A stretch of 64,000 nucleotides of DNA from assembly GCA_900542495.1 (NCBI GenBank), contig UQNW01000017.1, positions 12,712 through 76,711 on the forward strand, given 5' to 3'. This stretch comes from an uncultured Roseburia sp. Lineage in GTDB: Bacteria; Bacillota; Clostridia; Lachnospirales; Lachnospiraceae. The notes under the pieces are model-generated. The model made no database searches. It was not told the origin of the DNA and saw only the letters and a program-made list of their open reading frames with translations. Of the stretch, positions 1-8,286 are shown in pieces; the first letter of the stretch is position 1; each line of letters starts with the position of its first letter. Position numbers and translations under genes: made by a program.

Positions 1-1
1 T

Positions 2-1408
2 TTAGTATGTTAAGTCCGGATATTTCTCAACAACTGCTTTGTAGAATAAGTCAAGTGCATCATCAAGTGAAGCATTGCCTTCAAAGTAGTTCTTCATAGC
101 GTTCTGGAACTCTTCGTTACATCCCTGATCGTATGCAGAAAGGTTGCTTAAATCAAGTTTTTCTACACTTGCACAGTACATAGACAATGGGTTCTGTCCG
201 CCTAATACTTTACTCTGGTAGCTTGTATCTGCTGCCATTGCTTCCATAGCTGGTTTATTGTTAACGAAGTCATCATCTTTTACTACGATATCTTTCATGA
301 TCGTCTCGTCTGTTGTCATCTTTAAGATGATATCTTTTACAAGACTTGCGTTATCTGTACCTGTTGCTCCACAGATCCATGTACCGCCCCAATAGAATCC
401 CTGAGGTCCTGGTGTAGCGCCCCATCCACCGTTGTAACCGATAGATCCTTCGGTGTCGGCTGCCATAGAGAAGTTCACGAACCATGCCGGTCCAAAGTAG
501 CAGAATACTTTTCCTTCTGGATAGAAACCTTTCTTCCAGTCATCGCCCCAGAGTTCATATGTCTCTGTCTCGCCTGCATCATAAAGCTCTTTTGAATCAG
601 ATACCCATTTCATAATGTTATCATCAATATTGATCTTGCCATCTTCTACCCATTTAGAAGTAACGTTGTTAGAGTATACACGGTAAGTATCATTGACAGA
701 AGATGTCATCTTGTATCCGGCAGCTTTCATTGTCTCTGCTGTATCATTGAAAGTATCCCAGTCTGAAACATATTTCTGAACTTCGTCAGGATCGTCTGTT
801 CCAAGAACTTCTTTTGCTGCATCACGGTTATAGAATAATACGCCCGGGCAGCCCTGCCATGAAACACCTTTTAATACACCGTTAGAATCTGTAACGATAT
901 CTTTTGTATACTGATACTGGTTTGCAAGGTCTGCATCTGTAATTCCAAGATCTGCGATCGGCATTGTATAATCTGTATCGACATATTTCAGTGCGTAGTC
1001 AGCTTCTACTAAGAATAAGTCAATCTTGTCATCGGCTGCTGCTGATTCCTGTTTTAATAATGTTGCATCCAGATTGTTCTGATATGCGTTGTCATCACTT
1101 GGTGTGATGTTCCATTTTACGGTAACATCCCCAATCTTACCAGTTGTGGCATCCACTTCCTCATATCCAGGATAGTGATCTGTCAGACGGCTCTTAAACT
1201 CTTCATTCCAGCAATAAATGTTGAAAACTTTTCCCTCATCACCTGTTGTATCTGTCTCCGCTGCATCAGATCCAGATTCTGTTGCCGTTGCTGCTACACC
1301 TGAGTTGCTGTTGTCTGCGGATGTTGTGTCTGATGATCCACCACATCCTGCTACCATAGTTGCTACCATGGATACACATAATAATGCGCTAATGATTTTC
1401 TTTTTCAT
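2..1408 (-). CDS. Sugar ABC transporter substrate-binding lipoprotein
   Basis: A family 1 extracellular solute-binding protein of 468 aa. The N-terminus has a lysine-rich start, a hydrophobic stretch and a lipobox ending at Cys22 (VAGC), followed by a Ser/Thr/Asp-rich linker, so it should be lipid-anchored outside the membrane. The start has a strong Shine-Dalgarno (AAGGAGG, 3 nt past TTAA). It lies downstream of, and in the same direction as, a LacI-type regulator and is divergent from cellobiose phosphorylase, so cellobiose or a cellodextrin is the likely ligand (inference). The permease genes would lie beyond the left edge of the window. The stop codon is at the very edge, so the gene is complete. 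Confidence 0.88.
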   Translation of the reverse strand: MKKKIISALLCVSMVATMVAGCGGSSDTTSADNSNSGVAATATESGSDAAETDTTGDEGKVFNIYCWNEEFKSRLTDHYPGYEEVDATTGKIGDVTVKWNITPSDDNAYQNNLDATLLKQESAAADDKIDLFLVEADYALKYVDTDYTMPIADLGITDADLANQYQYTKDIVTDSNGVLKGVSWQGCPGVLFYNRDAAKEVLGTDDPDEVQKYVSDWDTFNDTAETMKAAGYKMTSSVNDTYRVYSNNVTSKWVEDGKINIDDNIMKWVSDSKELYDAGETETYELWGDDWKKGFYPEGKVFCYFGPAWFVNFSMAADTEGSIGYNGGWGATPGPQGFYWGGTWICGATGTDNASLVKDIILKMTTDETIMKDIVVKDDDFVNNKPAMEAMAADTSYQSKVLGGQNPLSMYCASVEKLDLSNLSAYDQGCNEEFQNAMKNYFEGNASLDDALDLFYKAVVEKYPDLTY

Positions 1409-1455
1409 AGAAAACCCTCCTCCTTAATTTTTTGGCTTCCGCCTTGTTTACATTG

Positions 1456-2481
1456 TTATTTTTGTTCCGGAATCTTTCCTACCGATTGTCCCGGTATGAG
1501 GATTCCTTCTATAACGACTCTCTCTAAGAGAGTTGTTTTTGGTTTTTCAATGGAACCGATCAGCCGTTTTGCAGCCTCTCTGCCAATCTCTTCCGTGTCC
1601 TGCTTAATTGTGGTAAGCTTCGGATGCAAAAGCTGTGACATCCTTGTTCCGTCGTATCCTGCTACCGAAATGTCTTTTGGTATCCGAAGTCCCATCTCTA
1701 TAATGACATTTCTTCCACCGATCAGTGCGGTGTCATCAGGATAAATGATACAGGTTGGCGGATTTTCCAGATTCAGAAGTTCCTTCGTCTGTTTTGCCGC
1801 TTCCTTTGTCTCCAGGTAACCTGCTGTACGGATGTACTCATCCGGGACTTCCAGCTTCAGTTCATCCATTGTCCGGTAAAAACTTGTCAACCGGTCTTTG
1901 GTAACTGCCGAACCATTCTGCTGTCCGTGGATGTAAGCGATCCTCCTGTGTCCCTGAGAATAAATATATCTGACCAGATCTTCCATGCCCTGAATGTTGT
2001 TCGAGCTGACCGCCGTGCAGTTGTGATGCAGGTAGTCAATGGTGACAACCGGTACTTCGCTATTCATCAGTTCCATGACACCAGGGTCGTTAAAATCCGC
2101 ACACACAATTGCAACTCCTTCAAAATTCCGGTATTTGCAATGTTCCAGATAAGACATCTTCCGGTTTTCAAAACAGGTATTGATAAATGTAATGTCATAA
2201 CCCTGCTTCTCCGCCTGAACTTTCAGACCATTTAATACTCCTGAAAAATATTCATGCTGTAAACCTCTTCCTGCTTCCTCTTCAAATAGAACTCCGAGGT
2301 TGTATGAATGGTTGGTCTTAAGTGATCTTGCTGCTGCATTCGGGAAATATCCTAATTGCTCTGCTACCGTCCGGATACGACTCTTTGTCTCTTCACTGAT
2401 ATCTTTTTGATCATTTAATGCCTTACTGACGGTGGCAGTTGATACTCCACACTTTTCGGCAATTGTTTTTAAAGATACCAT
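1456..2481 (-). CDS. LacI-family transcriptional repressor
   Basis: 341 aa. The first 55 residues form the LacI helix-turn-helix (VSLKTIAEKCGVSTATVSKAL) and hinge, followed by a periplasmic-binding-like sensor domain with the usual late motif (ISVAGYDG). The start follows a GGAGG box 5 nt upstream. It sits between the sugar-binding lipoprotein and the divergent cellobiose phosphorylase and probably represses both; the repeated operator-like sites just downstream of its own promoter and of the phosphorylase promoter support autoregulation. The sugar effector cannot be read from the sequence. Confidence 0.92.
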   Translation of the reverse strand: MVSLKTIAEKCGVSTATVSKALNDQKDISEETKSRIRTVAEQLGYFPNAAARSLKTNHSYNLGVLFEEEAGRGLQHEYFSGVLNGLKVQAEKQGYDITFINTCFENRKMSYLEHCKYRNFEGVAIVCADFNDPGVMELMNSEVPVVTIDYLHHNCTAVSSNNIQGMEDLVRYIYSQGHRRIAYIHGQQNGSAVTKDRLTSFYRTMDELKLEVPDEYIRTAGYLETKEAAKQTKELLNLENPPTCIIYPDDTALIGGRNVIIEMGLRIPKDISVAGYDGTRMSQLLHPKLTTIKQDTEEIGREAAKRLIGSIEKPKTTLLERVVIEGILIPGQSVGKIPEQK

Positions 2482-2534
2482 TGAATCCTCCAGGTACTTC
2501 TTCCAGACTTTATTATGTATGACCTGTTGTCTAG

Positions 2535-2573
2535 TTACTTAAGTCTTTCGAAGTTTTTACTTAATCGTTTTCG
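2535..2573 (+). promoter_or_regulatory. Tandem LacI-type operator candidates, repressor side
   Basis: Two related sites with starts 22 bp apart: TTACTTAAGTCTTTCG (2535-2550) and TTACTTAATCGTTTTCG (2557-2573). They lie just downstream of the minus-strand promoter, where a bound repressor would block transcription. The second is identical to the site at 2876-2892 in front of the phosphorylase. Confidence 0.6.
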
Positions 2574-2580
2574 CACTTTT

Positions 2581-2609
2581 AATATAGCTCTTATGCAAGT
2601 GGATTGCAA
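2581..2609 (-). promoter_or_regulatory. Promoter of lacI-family gene
   Basis: Reading the minus strand, TTGCAA (2604-2609) and TATATT (2581-2586) are separated by exactly 17 bp. Operator-like repeats lie immediately downstream. Confidence 0.6.
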
Positions 2610-2686
2610 TACTTTTTTGACATTTCGGCTAATTTTACATTTTTATTTCTAATTTTTTGTGCATTTTTTATGATTCTTTCTGTTTT

Positions 2687-2725
2687 TTAACCGTTTGCGC
2701 AGCAAAGTCTTATACGTTTTCGTAT
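2687..2725 (+). promoter_or_regulatory. Additional operator-like sites in the divergent region
   Basis: TTAACCGTTTGCG (2687-2699) and TATACGTTTTCGTAT (2711-2725) resemble the flanking operators. The second contains the palindrome TACG-TTTT-CGTA. They lie between the two divergent promoters and could allow looping or bind a second LacI-family protein. Confidence 0.4.
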
Positions 2726-2830
2726 TTTACGGCTTAATTCTCATACTTAACCTCATTTGTTGCTTTCTTCCATATTATGTTGTAATTTTTGTCAAAAGTG
2801 CTGTTTTTGCTTATTTCAAAGGATTTTTTG

Positions 2831-2859
2831 TTGATTTTTATATTTCTGCAAGATATAAT
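2831..2859 (+). promoter_or_regulatory. Promoter of cellobiose phosphorylase
   Basis: TTGATT (2831-2836), 17 bp, TATAAT (2854-2859). The predicted start near 2866 gives a leader of about 115 nt containing an operator and a structured element. Confidence 0.7.
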
Positions 2860-2875
2860 TTTAGATAAGGAATAT

Positions 2876-2892
2876 TTACTTAATCGTTTTCG
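2876..2892 (+). promoter_or_regulatory. LacI-type operator in phosphorylase leader
   Basis: TTACTTAATCGTTTTCG is a perfect copy of the site at 2557-2573. It begins about 10 bp after the predicted transcription start, a roadblock position. Confidence 0.65.
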
Positions 2893-2910
2893 TTAAATAA
2901 TGTGCAAAAC

Positions 2911-2980
2911 AAGGAGGCTAAATCCTCTCCTCGTTCAGAGGAACTCGGATTTTTTCTTCGAAAAAACAAGGAGGATTTAT
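2911..2980 (+). promoter_or_regulatory. Structured 5' leader with duplicated Shine-Dalgarno (copy 1)
   Basis: The leader starts with an AAGGAGG box that has no start codon at a usable distance. It continues with AAATCCTC, which is exactly complementary to the GAGGATTT of the true ribosome-binding site, then a CCTCT/AGAGG hairpin and a TTTTTTC-TTC-GAAAAAA hairpin directly before the real AAGGAGG. The first 33 nt match the livK leader (38853-38885, minus strand) at 31 positions. The arrangement suggests alternative base pairing that can hide or expose the start site (inference). Confidence 0.55.
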
Positions 2981-5425
2981 ATGAAATTCGGATATTTCGA
3001 TGATAATGCAAAAGAATATGTCATCACTTCCCCAAAAACACCACTGCCATGGATCAACTATCTCGGCTGTGAAGATTTCTTTTCACTGGTTTCAAATACC
3101 TGTGGTGGCTACAGCTTCTATAAAGATGCAAAGCTGTTACGCCTTACCAGATATCGTTATAACAACGTTCCTGGTGACAGCAACGGACATTACTACTATA
3201 TTAAAGAAGAAAATACAATCTGGAACCCAGGCTGGATGCCAACTAAGACAGAACTTGATTCTTATGAGTGTCATCACGGTATCGGTTATTCTATTTTTAA
3301 AGGAAGTAAAAATGAACTTGCTGCCGAACTGACAGACTTTGTTCCAATCGGAAGTACCTGTGAAATCAACAAACTCACAATGACCAATCATAGTAAAGAA
3401 GAAAAACATTTTTCCATTTTTTCCTACGTAGAATTCTGTCTCTGGAATGCAATGGACGACATGACCAACTTCCAGCGTAACTACTCTACCGGCGAAGTGG
3501 AGATTCACGGTTCCGCTATTTATCACAAGACAGAATACCGTGAAAGAAGAAATCATTACGCTGTTTACACGGTCAATGCCCCGATCGCAGGATTTGACAC
3601 AAGCCGTGATACTTTCCTTGGCGCTTACGGTGAAAATTCTGCTCCTGAAGTTGTCGTATCCGGCTCCTGCAAAAATTCTGTTGCAAGCGGCTGGGCTCCT
3701 GTGGGCAGTCATCAGTTAGATGTAACGCTCGCTCCGGGCGAATCCAGAACTTATGTATTTGTTCTTGGCTATGTTGAAAATCCAGTCGAAGAAAAATGGG
3801 TTGGCAAACCAGAAGACGGTATTATCAACCGTGCTCCTGCAGAAAACTTGTTAAAAAAATTCAACACAACAGAAAAAGCCGATCAGGCTCTCGCTGACCT
3901 GAAAGCTTACTGGGAAAAACTGCTCAGTCATTTCACTGTTTCTTCCAAAGAAGAAAAGCTTGACCGCATGGTAAATATCTGGCACCAGTATCAGTGCATG
4001 GTTACTTTTAACATGAGCCGTTCCGCTTCTTATTATGAATCCGGTATCGGTCGTGGTATGGGATTCCGTGATTCCTGCCAGGATCTTTTGGGCTTTGTTC
4101 ATCTGATTCCGGATCGTGCGCGCCAGAGAATTTTAGATATCGCTTCCACCCAGTTTGAGGACGGAAGTGCTTATCACCAGTACCAGCCACTGACCAAAAA
4201 AGGAAACTCCGATATTGGAAGCGGATTTAATGATGATCCGTTGTGGCTCATTGCCGGAACTGCTGCTTACATCAAAGAAACCGGTGACTACTCAATTCTG
4301 GATGAACGCACACCTTATGACAATGACGATTCCAAGGCAACTGATTTAATGGAACATTTGAGACGCTCCTTCCACTATACAATGGAACATCGCGGTCCAC
4401 ACAATCTGCCACTGATTGGACGTGCTGACTGGAACGACTGTCTGAACTTAAACTGCTTCTCCACAGAACCTGGCGAATCTTTCCAGACGTTTGGTCCATC
4501 AGAAGGTCCGAATGCAGAATCTGTATTCATTGCCGGAATGTTTGTACGTTATGGAAAAGATTATGTTCAGATCTGTAAACACCGTGGCATGGAAGAGGAA
4601 GCTGCAATTGCTGAAGCTGCAATTGCCGATATGGAAAAAACAGTTTTGGATGCAGGCTGGGACGGAGAATGGTTCCTGCGTGCTTACGATCATTATAAAA
4701 ATAAAATCGGTTCCAAAGAATGTGAAGACGGAAAAATCTTCATCGAGCCACAGGGCTTCTGTGTTATGGCAGAAATCGGCTTAAAAGAAGGTAACTGCTT
4801 AAAAGCAATGGAATCCGTTGAAAAATATCTGGATACCAAATACGGTATTGTATTATTACAGCCACCTTACCACAGATATCATGTGGAACTTGGCGAGATT
4901 TCTTCTTATCCACCAGGATACAAAGAGAATGCCGGTATTTTCTGTCATAACAACCCATGGATCTCCATTGCAGAAACGGTTGTTGGACGTGGAAACCGTG
5001 CATGGCAGGTTTACACAAGAACCTGTCCGGCATACATCGAGGATATCAGTGAGATTCACCGCACCGAACCTTATGTATACTCACAGATGATTGCCGGAAA
5101 AGACGCGCCAAACTTTGGTGAGGCAAAGAATAGCTGGCTGACCGGTACTGCTGCATGGACTTTCTTAAATGTTTCGCAGTTTATCCTCGGTATCCGTCCA
5201 GACTATGACGGTCTGATCGTTGATCCATGTATTCCTTCCTTCATGGACGGCTTTACCGCCAAACGTGATTTCCGTGGTACTACCTACTATATTGATGTAG
5301 AAAATCCGGATCACGTAGAAAAAGGTGTTGCTTCTGTTACCGTAGACGATAATGCGATTGAGGGAAATCTTATTCCTGTTGACGCTGGCAAAAAAGAAGT
5401 GCATGTTAAGGTTGTTATGGGCTAA
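2981..5425 (+). CDS. Cellobiose phosphorylase (GH94)
   Basis: 814 aa from the ATG at 2981, which has AAGGAGG upstream; the in-frame ATG at 2900 lies inside the leader and is not preferred. The enzyme splits cellobiose with phosphate into glucose 1-phosphate and glucose in the cytoplasm. From remembered family sequences, the whole length tracks clostridial cellobiose phosphorylase: start MKFGYFDD, the middle motif GRADWNDCLN carrying the catalytic Asp (residues 480-490), and conserved blocks such as GIGRGMGFRDS and PPGYKENAGIFCHNN. It is divergent from a LacI regulator and sugar-binding protein, so a cellobiose uptake and phosphorolysis unit is likely. The stop codon abuts a long-hairpin repeat. 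Confidence 0.95.
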   Translation: MKFGYFDDNAKEYVITSPKTPLPWINYLGCEDFFSLVSNTCGGYSFYKDAKLLRLTRYRYNNVPGDSNGHYYYIKEENTIWNPGWMPTKTELDSYECHHGIGYSIFKGSKNELAAELTDFVPIGSTCEINKLTMTNHSKEEKHFSIFSYVEFCLWNAMDDMTNFQRNYSTGEVEIHGSAIYHKTEYRERRNHYAVYTVNAPIAGFDTSRDTFLGAYGENSAPEVVVSGSCKNSVASGWAPVGSHQLDVTLAPGESRTYVFVLGYVENPVEEKWVGKPEDGIINRAPAENLLKKFNTTEKADQALADLKAYWEKLLSHFTVSSKEEKLDRMVNIWHQYQCMVTFNMSRSASYYESGIGRGMGFRDSCQDLLGFVHLIPDRARQRILDIASTQFEDGSAYHQYQPLTKKGNSDIGSGFNDDPLWLIAGTAAYIKETGDYSILDERTPYDNDDSKATDLMEHLRRSFHYTMEHRGPHNLPLIGRADWNDCLNLNCFSTEPGESFQTFGPSEGPNAESVFIAGMFVRYGKDYVQICKHRGMEEEAAIAEAAIADMEKTVLDAGWDGEWFLRAYDHYKNKIGSKECEDGKIFIEPQGFCVMAEIGLKEGNCLKAMESVEKYLDTKYGIVLLQPPYHRYHVELGEISSYPPGYKENAGIFCHNNPWISIAETVVGRGNRAWQVYTRTCPAYIEDISEIHRTEPYVYSQMIAGKDAPNFGEAKNSWLTGTAAWTFLNVSQFILGIRPDYDGLIVDPCIPSFMDGFTAKRDFRGTTYYIDVENPDHVEKGVASVTVDDNAIEGNLIPVDAGKKEVHVKVVMG

Positions 5426-5704
5426 CCGGAGGTTATTTAGGTAATGTAGGCAGATTTTGTAGCTGCTTTATAGGTTATGAAAGGCAGATATAAGATTCCA
5501 TACACAAGTCAATATTATAAAGAAAAATCGTACAGACGAAATATGATGTTCCTGTTCGCAAAGCTCACAAAGGAAATCATATTTGTCTGTACGATTTTTC
5601 TTTTATTTACACTATGAATGACTTGTGCATGGACGCTGATATCTGCCCTTCTTTACGTTATGAATACAGCCACAAAATCTGCCAAATTACGTTGTTTGCT
5701 CCGG
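5426..5704. repeat. Long-hairpin repeat, type I, copy A
   Basis: An imperfect inverted repeat that starts right after the phosphorylase TAA (CCGGAGG...) and ends CTCCGGTT. Paired segments include GGCAGATAT/ATATCTGCC, CACAAGTC/GACTTGTG and an inner stem AAAAATCGTACAGAC with its complement. It matches copies B (7602-7926) and C (20283-20610) but lacks their apical hairpin of about 35 bp. It lies between converging genes and is the only candidate terminator structure there. Confidence 0.8.
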
Positions 5705-5735
5705 TTTTCAATATCTTTGCAAAACAAATTCAACC

Positions 5736-6242
5736 TTAACAAACCTTATTCCTGCTTGTAACATAGACATGTCCAATCCCAAATATTACGGCAAATATGA
5801 TCAAAAAATAATGTAACATTGTTATACCACTTAGTAAGAAGATGCAAGTCGGTATAACAGCCAATGCCATTTGTTCAAAGTAAGTCTGTTTATTAAAATA
5901 AAGCATCCATATAATCCAATATGAGAGCATTAGCACTGCATTTCCAACAAGATAAATGATAAATGCATTTATGGAAGGAAAACCAGATTCGACTATGCCA
6001 ATATTGAATATCATAAGAAACATGCATGCATAACGTCCTATCTGTTCCAGAATATTCATAAATTTATTGGTACATTTATTTTTCTGATCCTTCACCCTGA
6101 CTGCATATATAATATTCGGAATTAAAAGAAGAATCACTAAAACCAACCCAAACGTACTTAGCCAGTTCATTCCAATCTTTCCTGCTACAAAAACAGATGT
6201 CGGACCGTCTGCTCCACCAATTATAGATATATTATCTGACAT
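5736..6242 (-). CDS. Small membrane protein with IGGADGPT motif
   Basis: 168 aa from MSDN, chosen because GGGAG lies 8 nt upstream; a longer frame to 6269 lacks such a site. Residues 5-15 read ISIIGGADGPT, a signature I know from the beta subunit of sodium-pumping decarboxylases (OadB/GcdB). Here it stands at the N-terminus of a short protein with about four to five hydrophobic segments, much shorter than the 350-400 aa subunit. Function unknown; it may be a detached or relic module. It is convergent with cellobiose phosphorylase and next to an Rpn-like gene. Confidence 0.7.
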   Translation of the reverse strand: MSDNISIIGGADGPTSVFVAGKIGMNWLSTFGLVLVILLLIPNIIYAVRVKDQKNKCTNKFMNILEQIGRYACMFLMIFNIGIVESGFPSINAFIIYLVGNAVLMLSYWIIWMLYFNKQTYFEQMALAVIPTCIFLLSGITMLHYFLIIFAVIFGIGHVYVTSRNKVC

Positions 6243-6332
6243 TATTGTATCTCCCATAAAATAAATCAAAATTTAACAACTGACAAAAAATGTTTTTAGC
6301 TATATTATCTGGCTAGTTTCAAACCGATTTTA

Positions 6333-7247
6333 TTATACCGGCAATATTGCTTTTTCAAGAAGTCCCTTATAAATCTTCTCAACATCATAATCCGGCGTAT
6401 ACTGGTCAATCATCTCGTAGATCTGTCTCATCAAATTTATCGGTTCTTCCAACATATCTGCTGTTTCTTCTGCACTACAGCCTTTTTTATACTTCTTGAT
6501 GATAAGCTCAATTTTGGCCTCCATTTTTCCAGCATTTTTTCCCTTTTGTTCTGATTCACGCAAATCATCTGCAAATAATTCCCGTAATGCTTGACACATT
6601 CGTCTCTCCTCCTTTAATTCTTTCCAGTTGGCACGCATAATGGTATCTGCTAGTGCCTGGTATAATTTTGATTCTTTCTTTTTTCCATACTGTTCGATAA
6701 AATTCCGGATTTCGCCACCTGATTTTAAATCATTGCGCAGATTGTTTAGCCAATAGTTATTTTCTTTTGATAGTTTTGGAATGATGATTAGCTGTATTGG
6801 AATCGAATCTCCAAGCAGATAATAAATACCGCTCTCCACATTGTCAATCGTCAAGTTTTTTCCCTGCTTCAGCCTTTGCAGCATTTTCACCGGATAATGG
6901 TAACATGCAAAAGTAATGGTCAGTTCCGTTGCTGGTATCTGATCTACACCACCTGTTTCGGATTTATAGAGACAGGCATATCCGTATGTTTTGTAAAAAT
7001 CATCAATATTCAGTTTGTCATCCGGTGATTTGTACTCAATAATATTATACTGCCGAAAGATTCTTCCGATATTCTTTTTGATTTTTACATCCTTCTTATT
7101 CTTTACCAACACATCAATCTGCATTGGCTTCTTCGACAGCAGATGTTCCGGCTCAAATTCCAGATACTCTGCTTCATCTTCCAGCTCAATCTGCAGCGCT
7201 GCATCAAAAGCTGGATGCCATTGGATTTTGTCATCGTTTGTGTTCAA
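6333..7247 (-). CDS. Rpn-like PD-(D/E)XK nuclease family protein
   Basis: 304 aa. Asp45 (MQIDVLV) followed by Glu71-x-Lys73 (IIEYKSP) gives the PD-(D/E)XK signature in the N-terminal 80 residues. The C-terminal third is charged and helical, ending in a segment (KYKKGCSAEETADML) common in Rpn/transposase-associated nucleases that occur in many copies in Lachnospiraceae genomes. It probably cuts DNA, but the target is unknown. It lies between two long-hairpin repeat blocks, which may be chance. Confidence 0.7.
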   Translation of the reverse strand: MNTNDDKIQWHPAFDAALQIELEDEAEYLEFEPEHLLSKKPMQIDVLVKNKKDVKIKKNIGRIFRQYNIIEYKSPDDKLNIDDFYKTYGYACLYKSETGGVDQIPATELTITFACYHYPVKMLQRLKQGKNLTIDNVESGIYYLLGDSIPIQLIIIPKLSKENNYWLNNLRNDLKSGGEIRNFIEQYGKKKESKLYQALADTIMRANWKELKEERRMCQALRELFADDLRESEQKGKNAGKMEAKIELIIKKYKKGCSAEETADMLEEPINLMRQIYEMIDQYTPDYDVEKIYKGLLEKAILPV

Positions 7248-7601
7248 TCATTTTCCCCCTTTATGATAGTTGAATTTTCCGTGTTTTTCAATGCATAAGG
7301 GATAATTTTATTATGAAATGCCATACCATAAAAAAGTAATTCAATCATAAATATAAAAATCTCATGCATTGAAAATATTCATCAAATTGGAATCTCGTGC
7401 CGAATCGGCTGTGATACTTGAGATATCATTCCTTATCAGAAACCTGATTTGGGATTTGCAGACATGAATTTTAAGAAATAACACAGTTACTCTTTAATTA
7501 CCATGCATCAATTGCCTGCGACTTTGATGTATCCACAGTATAAACTACTCTGTACAAAATATCAATTCCAAAATTGCCGTTTCATCTCATAATGCGAATA
7601 G
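7248..7601. other. Intergenic region without recognised gene
   Basis: AT-rich. The only structure noted is a pair of inverted arms, TTTCAATGCAT near 7287 and ATGCATTGAAA near 7364, upstream of the nuclease gene. No convincing ORF or RNA gene was seen. Confidence 0.5.
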
Positions 7602-7926
7602 CCGGAGGTTAATGGACGTAGTGTCGCAGATTTTGTGGTGCTTTCCTAGAGCTTGAAGGGCAGATATAAGAGTCCTCTCACAAGTCAAATTTATATGTAA
7701 TGAAAAAGAAAAACGGTATAAACGAAATATTATGTTTCTGTTCGCTGGACATTCCGATAAGCCTCTAAAGAGTCTTATCTCCATAGCTCACAAAGAAAAT
7801 AATATTTGTTTATACCGTTTTTCTTTCATTTACGTTATGGATGACTTGTGAGAGGACGCTTATACATGCCCAATTTACGCTATGAATTGCACCACAAAAT
7901 CTGCAATGTACGTTATGGAACTCCGG
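7602..7926. repeat. Long-hairpin repeat, type I, copy B
   Basis: Starts CCGGAGGTT and ends CTCCGGTTA. It has the same paired blocks as copies A and C (GCAGATTTTGTGG, GGGCAGATATAAG, AAGAAAAACGGTAT) plus the apical hairpin GATAAGCCTCTAAAGAGTCTTATC. It is followed by a type II element 90 bp further on. Confidence 0.85.
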
Positions 7927-8285
7927 TTATGGGATGGATGCCTATAAAGGAGGAAACGACTAAATGCAGTCATTTTCAATGTCTTGTGGTTCACCAATCA
8001 TAAAAGGGTACACCTCCTGAAGTTTCATCTTTGGGTTCTGCCGCTCGTAACACGGATTGACGGATTTTCACAACTGGGATATTGCATGCTACACAGCCTT
8101 GGACAAATAAAAAATAGAACTGATTTGTTTTCAGGATTTTGCCAGCGCCAACAAGCGAAAGCTCTCCTGAAAACAAACAGTTCTATTTTTTATGTTTATA
8201 AATACTTTGTTGGCATGCAATACAACATAACCTTAGGAAATCCGTAACACCACTCACAGGCGGCAGTTCATAAGTCAATCTCCGG
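7927..8285. repeat. Linker hairpin and long-hairpin repeat, type II, copy B
   Basis: The first 90 bp form a GGAGG...CACCTCC stem. From about 8017 the type II element runs to 8285 with outer ends TTCTGCCGCTCGTAACACGG and its imperfect complement, and a core stem AAAAAATAGAACTG/CAGTTCTATTTTTT. It ends CTCCGG one base before the stop codon of pyruvate kinase (8287). The same composite order, type I - linker - type II, occurs at 20283-21062. Confidence 0.85.
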
Positions 8286-8286
8286 G

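Noticed and set aside
2900..2980. In-frame ATG at 2900 as start of cellobiose phosphorylase
   Set aside because: The 27 extra codons lie in the structured leader shared with livK and have no homologue in the family. The ATG at 2981 has the proper ribosome-binding site and the known N-terminus.
7587..7784. A 65-codon minus-strand ORF (MEIRLFRGLSECPAN...) that recurs at 20219-20467
   Set aside because: It recurs only because the DNA belongs to the type I hairpin repeat. It is absent from copy A, lacks a ribosome-binding site and runs through the palindrome tip.
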